DNA from: Bacteroidota bacterium
GTDB taxonomy: Bacteria; Bacteroidota; Bacteroidia; Flavobacteriales; Flavobacteriaceae
NCBI GenBank assembly: GCA_021793535.1
Contig: JAJYSO010000123.1
Location: 1-5,987, forward strand
Length of the DNA stretch: 5,987 nt
Direction of reading: 5' to 3'
Shown here: in pieces, positions 1 to 5,802 of the stretch
How the letters are laid out: each line of letters begins with the position of its first letter
Position numbering within the stretch: the stretch's first letter is position 1
Made by a program: the position numbers and the translations under genes
The notes under the pieces: model-generated
Seen by the model: only the letters and a program-made list of their open reading frames with translations
The model's database searches: none
Told to the model about the DNA's origin: nothing

Positions 1-240
1 TACCTCCGCTAAAAAACCCGCTTGTTCAAGGGCCATTTCCACATCAAAAGCAATCATATCGGTAGCCGGGCAGCCGCTATAGGTTGGGGTGATCTTAACC
101 CTTGCCGTAGGCCCGTAAAGCACCGCCCCTCGGACCATTCCCATATCGATAATGGAAACGGGAATTTCCGGATCGTTAACGGCCTTTAAAACCGGAAACA
201 ATTGCGGGTCAATTTCCACTTTATTAGCTAATACTATCAT
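1..240 (-). CDS. paaD: PaaD, phenylacetyl-CoA epoxidase maturation factor (partial, N-terminal 80 residues)
   Basis: The frame opens at ATG 240 and is still open at base 1, so the C-terminal half lies outside the window. The visible part is a DUF59/MIP18-like domain. It has DPEIPV at residues 23-28, an IDMGMVR segment at 31-37, and the PaaD signature TPTYSGCPAT at 51-60 with the conserved Cys57. Full-length PaaD proteins are about 160 residues and usually end in a Cys-rich metal-binding part, which cannot be checked here. In the family PaaD is needed for an active epoxidase, probably through Fe-S or iron insertion, and is not a catalytic subunit. It follows paaC after 54 bases, in the same frame as paaC and with no stop between the paaC TAG and this ATG. 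The start is preceded by a purine-rich AAAAGAAG. Identity is secure; the exact start is less so. Confidence 0.93.
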   Translation of the reverse strand, partial: MIVLANKVEIDPQLFPVLKAVNDPEIPVSIIDMGMVRGAVLYGPTARVKITPTYSGCPATDMIAFDVEMALEQAGFLAEV

Positions 241-294
241 CTTCTTTTCTATTTCAAGCAGCGTGCCTATTCTTCTTTCTTTACCCGAACAGCC

Positions 295-1086
295 CTACCA
301 TTCCATCCCCGGATAGGTGCGCTGCATATACTGCATGGTGGCCAGCAAATGCCCCATGTGCTCGGTATGCACTCCTTCTTTGCCGCCTTTTTGAAAATAG
401 GCCACCTCGGGCACTTTCAACCTCGCCTGTTTCAGTACAGTTGTCACCGCTTTGTAGTAGGGCGCCTTAAGGCGTTCAAAATCCACTCCGATTCCTTGTT
501 CGATCATCTTCTTATCGGCCTCGGTTTTGTAAAATAGCTCTTGGGTATAGGGCCACAAATCAAGCACTGCCTTTTGAACCCGACGATGGCTTTCTTCGGT
601 TCCGTCTCCGAGTCGCTCAATCCAATCCGAGGTGTATACTTTGTGATAAGCAACTTCCTTTATACCCTTTGTCGCAATCCCAGCCAAGGTGTTATCCTTA
701 CTCCTTTGCAATTCTTTCAGCATTAAAAAATGAAAGTGATCGTACAAAAATTGACGGGTTAAGGTATAGGCAAAATCAGTATTGGGCTGTTCGGCGAGCA
801 GCACGCTTCTAAATTCTCTTTCTGTCCGTAAAAAAGCCAAATCGTCTTCCGTACGGCCATCCGCCAAAAGTTCAGCTGCATACTGATAGTATAACCGCAC
901 TTGTCCAAACAAATCCAAAGCAATATTAGTCAGCCCCATATCGACCTCCAAGGAAGGGCCGTGTCCAGTTAGTTCACTCAGGCGCTGGGCTAAAATTAAA
1001 GAGCTGTCGGCCAGGCCGTATATCAAGCCTACGGGACCATCGTCTTGGGGATAGGGCATTTGTTTTTTTTGCTGTGATGTCCTCAT
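295..1086 (-). CDS. paaC: PaaC, structural subunit of 1,2-phenylacetyl-CoA epoxidase
   Basis: The 263-residue product is a ferritin-like helical protein that aligns along its whole length with E. coli PaaC (about 248 residues). Shared landmarks are LAQRLSELTGHGP at 32-44, the DLFGQ segment at 58-62, LLAEQPNTDFA at 96-106, the KEVAYH helix at 143-148, ERLGDGT at 157-163 and GGKEGVHTEHMG at 234-245. In the family PaaC pairs with PaaA to build the (AC)2 core; it lacks a working di-iron centre and helps position PaaA and bind the CoA substrate. Relative to E. coli it has about 15 extra N-terminal residues, so Met10 (base 1059) is an alternative start. ATG 1086 is kept because it sits just after an A-rich leader, 22 bases downstream of the paaB stop. 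It acts in the cytoplasm with PaaA, PaaB and PaaE. Confidence 0.96.
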   Translation of the reverse strand: MRTSQQKKQMPYPQDDGPVGLIYGLADSSLILAQRLSELTGHGPSLEVDMGLTNIALDLFGQVRLYYQYAAELLADGRTEDDLAFLRTEREFRSVLLAEQPNTDFAYTLTRQFLYDHFHFLMLKELQRSKDNTLAGIATKGIKEVAYHKVYTSDWIERLGDGTEESHRRVQKAVLDLWPYTQELFYKTEADKKMIEQGIGVDFERLKAPYYKAVTTVLKQARLKVPEVAYFQKGGKEGVHTEHMGHLLATMQYMQRTYPGMEW

Positions 1087-1108
1087 CGCATTTTTTTAAA
1101 AAGTCAAA

Positions 1109-1414
1109 TTACATATTCTTTACCCCTTCCGGCAGCTCATAAAAAGTGGGGTGTCTATAAATCTTATCCTGTGCTGGCTCAAAATAAGCCGTCTGCTGTG
1201 CGGGATCTGAAGCCGTAATCTGCTTGGATTCCACCACCCAAATACTGACGCCTTCCATCCGTCGGGTATACACATCTCGGGCATGTTGAAGGGCCATCTC
1301 GGCATCCACGGCATGCAGACTTCCAAAGTGACGGTGTTCCAATCCATTTTTACTGCGTACAAATACCTCCCAAAGGGGCCATTCGTTTTTTAAGGATTGT
1401 TCCTCTTGTGACAT
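1109..1414 (-). CDS. paaB: PaaB, small subunit of 1,2-phenylacetyl-CoA epoxidase
   Basis: This 101-residue protein matches the short PaaB family (about 95 residues in E. coli) end to end. It shows WPLWEVFVRSKNGLEHRH at 12-29, GSLHAVDAEMAL at 31-42, the block ARDVYTRRMEGVSIWVVES at 45-63, and the nearly invariant C-terminal IYRHPTFYELPEGV at 85-98. PaaB is thought to bridge or stabilise the PaaA-PaaC assembly and is required for activity; it has no cofactor. The gene lies between paaA (39-base gap) and paaC (22-base gap), consistent with one transcript. The start at 1414 gives the WPLWEVF segment the expected distance from the N terminus. A GGAGGA sequence occurs shortly after the paaA stop but is about 26 bases from this ATG, too far to act as a normal ribosome site for it. 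Confidence 0.96.
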   Translation of the reverse strand: MSQEEQSLKNEWPLWEVFVRSKNGLEHRHFGSLHAVDAEMALQHARDVYTRRMEGVSIWVVESKQITASDPAQQTAYFEPAQDKIYRHPTFYELPEGVKNM

Positions 1415-1453
1415 AATTGCATTTTTTAGTTGTTTTCGTCCTCCAAGGGACTT

Positions 1454-2422
1454 TTATCCTGCTTTTCTCACGCGCTTTTTAGCTTGTTTTTCAGCATAGG
1501 CTACCGCCGCTTTTCGAACCCACTCACCCTCTTTCCAAGCTTTATTTTTATCTGCTAAACGTTGTTTATTGCAGATCCCATGACCTTTGACCACTTGCCA
1601 GAACTCCTCCCAATCAATTGCTCCAAACTCGTAATGCGCTGTCTCGGGATTGTACCGCAAATGGGGATCAGGAATGCGTAACCCCAAAATATCAGCTTGT
1701 GGAACGGCTTGATCCACAAACATTTGCCGAAGGGTGTCGTTGGACTTAATTTTGATTTTCCAAGCCATGGATTGATCCGTATGTGTAGATTCGGCATCGC
1801 GCGGTCCAAACATCATCAAAGAAGGCCACCACCAGCGGTTCAGTGCATCTTGTGCCATGGCTTTCTGCTCTGGAGTCCCGTTGGCCATCTTGTACATAAT
1901 TTGGTATCCTTGACGTTGGTGAAAACTCTCTTCTTTACAAATCCGCACCATTGCGCGAGCATAAGGTCCGTAAGAGGTATGCGTTAGCGAAACTTGATTG
2001 ACAATGGCAGCTCCGTCCACCAGCCATCCAATGGCGCCGATGTCAGCCCAAGTCAAGGTCGGGTAATTAAAAATACTGGAGTATTTGGCCTTCCCACAAA
2101 GCATTTGCTCATACATTTCATCTCGGGAGATCCCTAAGGTCTCTGCAGCACTATAGAGGTAAAGCCCATGTCCTGCCTCATCTTGCACCTTGGCCAACAA
2201 GGTTACCTTGCGCAATAAAGAAGGGGCACGCGTAATCCAATTCCCCTCGGGCAGCATCCCGACGATCTCCGAATGCGCATGCTGGGAAATCTGCCGGATA
2301 TTCATTTGTCGGTACCGCTGCGGCATCCAATCTTTCGGTTCAATTTTTTCGTCTTGGGCGATACGCTTAGTAAACTCCTCCTCAAGGGATCGCTCCCGCA
2401 TTTGTTCTTGCTCGCTCATCAT
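1454..2422 (-). CDS. paaA: PaaA, catalytic di-iron subunit of 1,2-phenylacetyl-CoA epoxidase
   Basis: PaaA carries the carboxylate-bridged di-iron centre that uses O2 to convert phenylacetyl-CoA to the ring-1,2-epoxide. The ligand set known from E. coli (Glu42, Glu72, His75, Asp126, Glu155, His158) is intact. Counting from the TTG at 2437, which begins the longest open frame, it is E57 in HSEIVGMLPEGNW, E87 and H90 in QDEAGH, D141 in LVDGAAIVN, and E170 and H173 in KEESFHQRQG. The C-terminal ICNKQRLADKNKAW region is also typical. The TTG directly follows the paaE stop. I prefer ATG 2422, five codons in, leaving a 15-base gap from paaE; ATG 2419 or 2401 (nearest the E. coli N terminus) are possible. 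The product is then 322 residues against about 309 in E. coli, the excess lying at the N terminus. Function is very secure; the start is uncertain. Confidence 0.97.
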   Translation of the reverse strand: MMSEQEQMRERSLEEEFTKRIAQDEKIEPKDWMPQRYRQMNIRQISQHAHSEIVGMLPEGNWITRAPSLLRKVTLLAKVQDEAGHGLYLYSAAETLGISRDEMYEQMLCGKAKYSSIFNYPTLTWADIGAIGWLVDGAAIVNQVSLTHTSYGPYARAMVRICKEESFHQRQGYQIMYKMANGTPEQKAMAQDALNRWWWPSLMMFGPRDAESTHTDQSMAWKIKIKSNDTLRQMFVDQAVPQADILGLRIPDPHLRYNPETAHYEFGAIDWEEFWQVVKGHGICNKQRLADKNKAWKEGEWVRKAAVAYAEKQAKKRVRKAG

Positions 2423-2437
2423 CTTTATTTTGTCCAA

Positions 2438-3517
2438 TTAAACATCATAATTAACCCGCAGTTTTGCCGTGGTGGGCACCGATTGGCAACTCAGCACATA
2501 GCCCTGCTCCAAATCCTCTTTTTCCAATGCATAGTTCTTCTTCATCACCACTTGTCCTTCTTCCACCTTGCATTTACAGGTACTACACATCCCGTCTTTA
2601 CAGGCAAAGGGCACGTTCGCTCCAGCAGCCAAAGCGGCATCCAACACATTGTCGTGCACATCGGACATGACAAACTGGGTCTCTGTCCCCCCTTCAATCA
2701 CCACGATTTGGGTACCGTCATATTTGCTTTCCATCGCTGCCGCAGCACGTTTTTTATCTTCTTCGGAAAGCCCGGTGACAAACAACTCGTAATGAATTCT
2801 CCTTTTCTCCAGCCCCAGGGACACCAATTCATCCCGAATCTCAAAAGTCATGGCCTCAGGACCACACATAAAACAATGGTCCACTTGCTCAAGGGCGATC
2901 AAGTCTTTGCATAGCTTGCGCAATTTATCCGCCGTTAACCTTCCACTAAACAAATCAATATCTCTTTTTTGACGGGTCAAAATATAGTACAGCTCAAAAC
3001 GATCGATAAATCGGTTTTTCAAGGCTTCTAAAGCCTCTCTAAACACGATGCTCTGCACCCCGCGATTGACATAAAACAATTGGCATTTGGCCAAGGGTTC
3101 CTGTTCCAGCACCATTTTAACCATTGAGATGATGGGCGTAATGCCACTCCCGGCCGCAAAGAACAAAAAATGACGCTGGTGTTCAGGTTCCAATTGAACA
3201 TCAGTTCCAAACTTTCCGGTGGGAGCGCTGGCCTCGAGGTAGTCTCCAGCCTGAAGCTTTTGATGTACAAAAGTGGAAAATTTACCTTCAGGGATGTGTT
3301 TCACACAGACGCGCCATTCTTTAGAAAAAGGATCTGAGCACAGCGAATAGGTACGGCGCACCTCCTCTGCGTCAACCTGCTTTTTAAAAATAATATGCTG
3401 TCCCGCGCCATAGCGAAATTCTTTTCGAAGTGCTCGGGGAACCGCTAAGGCTATAGAAATACAATCGTTGGTTTCCTCCCGCACTTCTTTTACCCGTAAT
3501 TTATAAAAATCGGCCAT
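2438..3517 (-). CDS. paaE: PaaE, NADPH-dependent reductase of phenylacetyl-CoA epoxidase
   Basis: The 359-residue protein (E. coli PaaE is about 356) has the three expected parts. An FAD-binding ferredoxin-reductase barrel covers about 1-105, with the RTYS flavin motif at 55-58. An NAD(P)-binding domain covers about 110-235, with AAGSGITP at 121-128 and CGPEAM at 218-223. A C-terminal plant-type 2Fe-2S ferredoxin domain covers about 268-359, with cluster cysteines C306, C311, C314 and C344. It passes electrons from NADPH to the di-iron centre of PaaA. It is the first gene of this operon, not the last as in E. coli, and so lies directly behind the regulated promoter. The start at 3517 (MADFYKLRVKEV) fits the family N terminus. 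Related ferredoxin-type oxygenase reductases share this layout, but the adjacent paaABCD genes settle the assignment. Confidence 0.96.
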   Translation of the reverse strand: MADFYKLRVKEVREETNDCISIALAVPRALRKEFRYGAGQHIIFKKQVDAEEVRRTYSLCSDPFSKEWRVCVKHIPEGKFSTFVHQKLQAGDYLEASAPTGKFGTDVQLEPEHQRHFLFFAAGSGITPIISMVKMVLEQEPLAKCQLFYVNRGVQSIVFREALEALKNRFIDRFELYYILTRQKRDIDLFSGRLTADKLRKLCKDLIALEQVDHCFMCGPEAMTFEIRDELVSLGLEKRRIHYELFVTGLSEEDKKRAAAAMESKYDGTQIVVIEGGTETQFVMSDVHDNVLDAALAAGANVPFACKDGMCSTCKCKVEEGQVVMKKNYALEKEDLEQGYVLSCQSVPTTAKLRVNYDV

Positions 3518-3536
3518 AATATGTTCTCTACGTCTT

Positions 3537-3567
3537 CAAAACTAACAATTGTTAGTTGGTATTGCAA
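3537..3567 (-). promoter_or_regulatory. Predicted paaE promoter, Bacteroidota -33/-7 type
   Basis: Read on the minus strand, a TTG at 3567-3565 is followed after 20 bases by TAGTTTTG at 3544-3537, an exact match to the Bacteroidota -7 consensus TAnnTTTG. This would place the transcript start near 3531, leaving a leader of roughly 14 bases before the paaE ATG. The spacer and the -7 box overlap the palindrome at 3540-3557, as expected for a repressor-controlled promoter. The elements are seen directly; promoter activity is inferred. Confidence 0.65.
3540..3557. promoter_or_regulatory. Perfect 18-bp palindrome, probable TetR/PaaR operator
   Basis: AACTAACAATTGTTAGTT is identical to its own reverse complement. 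Its 14-base core CTAACAATTGTTAG fits the arrangement CNAACGNNCGTTNG that I recall for the Thermus thermophilus PaaR operator, differing only in the G and C flanking the centre, which are A and T here. It lies between the TetR-family gene and paaE, over the predicted -7 box. I found no second copy elsewhere in the window, including upstream of the tetR gene, so the regulator may control the paa operon without autoregulation. Confidence 0.8.
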
Positions 3568-3654
3568 CAGATTTTGCAGGAATTTCTACTTCCCTCTCAA
3601 AAGAAGCTGTGTGCTCTTCTCTTTCTTCAAAGTATAGATTACGGGTATTAAAGG

Positions 3655-4236
3655 CTACAAGAGCGGTCTTTCTACAATCCCTAAAAGCAGATTTTGCACC
3701 AAGCCTTCCTTGATCTTTTCCTTAGAAAACCCCTCTTCCTTATTGTACCAGTGGTATAAAGTACGCAATACTGAGAGGGTACTGTAACTAAAAATATGCG
3801 GATCCCTCCTTTTTAATTCCCCTTGGCGCATGCCTTGTTGGACAATCGCCAAAAACTGCGCCTCATAAGCATTTCTCAATTCCAAATAGCGTTTCCGGGA
3901 ATCGGGATCCAGAAATTTCCATTCGCGATTCATACAAGCCAACGCGCTGGTCTTGTCCAAAGTCGTATCTACGTGCATGGCAATGAGTGCCTCCATTTTT
4001 GCAACACTTCCCCAGTCCTCTTGGGCAACTTGCTCGATGTGCCTGCTAAATTCCTCAGCCAGGCCCATGACAATGGCACTCAAGATCTCCTCCTTAGAAG
4101 AAATATGGTTATACAAGCTCGATGCCTTAATCCCTAGCTCTTGGGCCAAATCACGCATGGTAACCGCGGTATAGCCGCGATCCAAAAACAAATTTGCGGC
4201 CATGTGAATGATTTGCTCCCTCCGATTTGCATTCAT
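3655..4236 (-). CDS. TetR/AcrR-family regulator, probable paa operon repressor (PaaR-like)
   Basis: The 193-residue product has a TetR_N DNA-binding domain at about 5-55. Its helix-turn-helix runs from TMRDLAQELGIKASSLYNHI (26-45) into SSKEEIL, a classic TetR recognition region. The all-helical C-terminal part is a ligand and dimer domain. Its EWKFLDPDSRKRYLELRNAYE segment (105-125) and YHWYNKEEG (161-169) resemble regulators of acyl-CoA and aromatic-CoA degradation. It sits 137 bases upstream of paaE on the same strand, and a perfect palindrome suited to a TetR dimer lies in that gap. I infer that it represses paaEABCD and is released by phenylacetyl-CoA, as described for Thermus PaaR; the ligand is not shown by the sequence. 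The start at 4236 gives a normal TetR N terminus. Control of fatty-acid genes instead is the main alternative. Confidence 0.85.
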   Translation of the reverse strand: MNANRREQIIHMAANLFLDRGYTAVTMRDLAQELGIKASSLYNHISSKEEILSAIVMGLAEEFSRHIEQVAQEDWGSVAKMEALIAMHVDTTLDKTSALACMNREWKFLDPDSRKRYLELRNAYEAQFLAIVQQGMRQGELKRRDPHIFSYSTLSVLRTLYHWYNKEEGFSKEKIKEGLVQNLLLGIVERPLL

Positions 4237-4305
4237 AAAAAAGAAAATAAGGACAAAAGATCGTAATCTTGGTTAAAAGTAGAAAAACCGAAGCAAAAAA
4301 GACAA

Positions 4306-4338
4306 CAAAACTAGGCTTAAAAACAACTACCAGGGCAA
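4306..4338 (-). promoter_or_regulatory. Predicted promoter for the TetR-family gene
   Basis: On the minus strand TAGTTTTG at 4313-4306 matches the -7 consensus TAnnTTTG exactly and is the same octamer as in the paaE promoter. A TTG at 4338-4336, just inside the end of the upstream gene, is 22 bases away, at the long end of accepted spacing. The predicted start near 4300 leaves a leader of about 65 bases. No PaaR-type palindrome accompanies it. This suggests that the regulator can be transcribed on its own, not only by readthrough. Confidence 0.45.
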
Positions 4339-5319
4339 ATCAATCGTCTCTGGATCAATAAAATTTTTATTATACGGATTCTCCAAGTAGCTCAAAAAGG
4401 GTTTTTGGAACTGCAAAATCTGTCCTTTTTCAATCCCGTATACTTGCCAATAGTTAGAGAGCAGTCGGGCATAGAAATCATCCACCCAAATTCCGTACAA
4501 GGGCAATTCCGGATTGGTTTGCTCCACCGGAAGGGATTCGATTTCAAGGCCCTTGGCTGTTGAGTTTAATTTGTGCTGAGGAATATACTGCAAGAGGTCT
4601 GCACGGTAGTGAAAACGGGCATAGAGTTCCTCAAATTGCACCGGATGCAAGGTGTATCCCTTCATTTTTTCCAGCAGCTCCTGTTCTGTTTCTTTGGTGA
4701 CTCCATTATCGATAAAACTCACCACAAAACCAAAGCCGTTCACGCCAAATTGAAACATTAAATTGATGATGTCATCTCGAAAACTACAAATATCCGCCGA
4801 GTATTTTAAGGGAAAAACCACGATGCTCCACGGTTTGCGCTCTCCAAAAGAAATCGGTTCGATAAGGGATTGCATCATGTGGTGAAATTTTCCCAATCGG
4901 TCTCGGAGCTTGTCTTCAAACTTAAATGCTTTCCCCAGGTCTTGATGCCGCTCCCACTCACCCATCATTTCCAAGTAGAGCAGTCCATATACAATCCTGC
5001 CGGACCACTGAAAAATCACCAGTTCATCCAACTCCTTCATCCCATGATAGCCTTGATCATATGCCGCTTTAAACTGCTGATCCAAGGCTTCAAATTTTTG
5101 TTTGACCCATGGTGCGCAAGGCAATTTCAAATCTTTATAGGCTACCATTTTAGCTTTAGTATTCTGCATCAAGGCCAATTCCTCTTCTTCAAATTTAAAG
5201 TGCCGCATCAGCCATTCCGGAAAAATCGTTAGGGTTTCTGTGGTAAGATCCCCCGACAAAAAACAAAAATGGGGATCGAAAATCATATCTTTAAAAGGGT
5301 TAAAAAGATTCAAGGCCAT
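4327..5319 (-). CDS. Conserved-looking protein of unknown function, possible degenerate HNH-like N-terminal region
   Basis: I do not recognise a named family for this 330-residue protein. It has no signal peptide and no convincing membrane segment, so it is probably cytoplasmic. Residues 18-38 contain CFLSGDL and TIFPEWLM, and 64-80 contain LKLPCAPWVKQKFEALD. Their order resembles HNH-type proteins that read C-x2-C, EH-[IV]FPxWL, then VCxxCN. The helix IFQWSGRIVYGLLYLEM (102-118) resembles the WAxK-type helix that often follows such a domain. Here the second cysteine of each pair is absent and the usual histidine before FPEWL is threonine (T31), so nuclease or zinc-site activity is unlikely. 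The second half contains KPWSIVVFPLKYS (162-174), GVNGFGFVVSFIDNG (192-206) and an acidic, aromatic C terminus ending IDLPW. It is 90 bases upstream of the tetR gene on the same strand. Any role in phenylacetate metabolism is only guilt by association. Confidence 0.8.
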   Translation of the reverse strand: MALNLFNPFKDMIFDPHFCFLSGDLTTETLTIFPEWLMRHFKFEEEELALMQNTKAKMVAYKDLKLPCAPWVKQKFEALDQQFKAAYDQGYHGMKELDELVIFQWSGRIVYGLLYLEMMGEWERHQDLGKAFKFEDKLRDRLGKFHHMMQSLIEPISFGERKPWSIVVFPLKYSADICSFRDDIINLMFQFGVNGFGFVVSFIDNGVTKETEQELLEKMKGYTLHPVQFEELYARFHYRADLLQYIPQHKLNSTAKGLEIESLPVEQTNPELPLYGIWVDDFYARLLSNYWQVYGIEKGQILQFQKPFLSYLENPYNKNFIDPETIDLPW

Positions 5320-5802
5320 ACCTTCACTTTATTTATAGTTTTGCAGTTCCAAAGATAAGCAATGAAGCCAGTCTTCTCCACCAAAACCCGTCTTAAAAAC
5401 AGCTCTCTTGGTGATGACTGAGCTAAAGATCTTCTCTGTTTTTTAAGAATCTATTCCGAGGTCAGTACTCAACCTGTGCGGTGCAGCTAAAAATTGCTCT
5501 CTTCGCTCTTCTTGTATCCAGACCTAAAACGCACAGATTAGCAAATGGCCGACGGGTATTCTCATTACCAGAAAGGGGATAGCATTTCAGCCAGCATTGA
5601 TCACTCCTATAATTTGTGAAAAATTACACACCTATGTAGTACAATTAAATTTTTTTTGTAAGAAACGTTCTGAAAAAGATATGGGCTACTTACTTAAGTG
5701 CGTTACTTTCAGAAGTAAAAAAAGACTTCTACGCTATGGACCACCATTCGGTTATACCTTCCATCAGCAATAGCTGCAAAAGTCAGGTGAATTTGCTAGG
5801 CA
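5320..5802. other. Gene-poor intergenic stretch with no recognised gene
   Basis: Beyond the possible promoter at 5350-5384, I see no recognisable gene, RNA or mobile element here. The longest notable open stretch is on the plus strand, 5528-5770, about 81 codons, with its only ATG at 5681 (30 codons). Its conceptual protein resembles no family I know. Short inverted repeats occur at 5668-5675/5707-5714 (TTCTGAAA/TTTCAGAA) and 5711-5716/5725-5730 (AGAAGT/ACTTCT). Neither has the GC-rich stem plus T-run of an intrinsic terminator. The stretch 5620-5665 is strongly AT-rich. Confidence 0.6.
5350..5384 (-). promoter_or_regulatory. Possible promoter for the 330-residue unknown gene
   Basis: TATCTTTG at 5357-5350 on the minus strand matches the TAnnTTTG -7 consensus. 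It lies about 30 bases upstream of the ATG at 5319, giving a plausible leader of about 25 bases. The best upstream TTG, at 5384-5382, is 24 bases from the -7 box, slightly too far, so the call rests mainly on the -7 element and its position. Confidence 0.4.

Noticed and set aside
1431..1453. GGAGGA after the paaA stop as the paaB ribosome-binding site
   Set aside because: It is about 26 bases from the paaB ATG, too far for normal initiation, and no suitable in-frame start lies nearer.
2273..2914. 213-codon plus-strand frame
   Set aside because: It lies antisense across paaA and paaE, whose products are unmistakable. Its His/Phe/Leu-rich translation is typical of a shadow frame.
3596..3626. 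Possible hairpin after the tetR gene (AAGAGC...GCTTCTT on the minus strand followed by TTTT)
   Set aside because: The stem is short, has a bulge and is AU-rich, and the T-run is part of the stem. It is not a credible intrinsic terminator.
3627..3635. TATACTTTG on the minus strand downstream of tetR as the paaE promoter
   Set aside because: The spacing between TA and TTTG is three bases, not two, and the exact TAGTTTTG with a proper TTG lies closer to paaE.
5711..5730. Hairpin AGAAGT-8 nt-ACTTCT as a terminator for the tautomerase gene
   Set aside because: The 6-bp AT-rich stem has its A/T run in the loop, not after the stem, and it lies about 70 bases beyond the stop. A chance repeat is more likely.
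5681..5773. Small plus-strand gene, ATG 5681 to TAG, 30 codons
   Set aside because: There is no recognisable protein, no clear promoter match and a very basic, low-information sequence. The start after an A-rich stretch is not enough.
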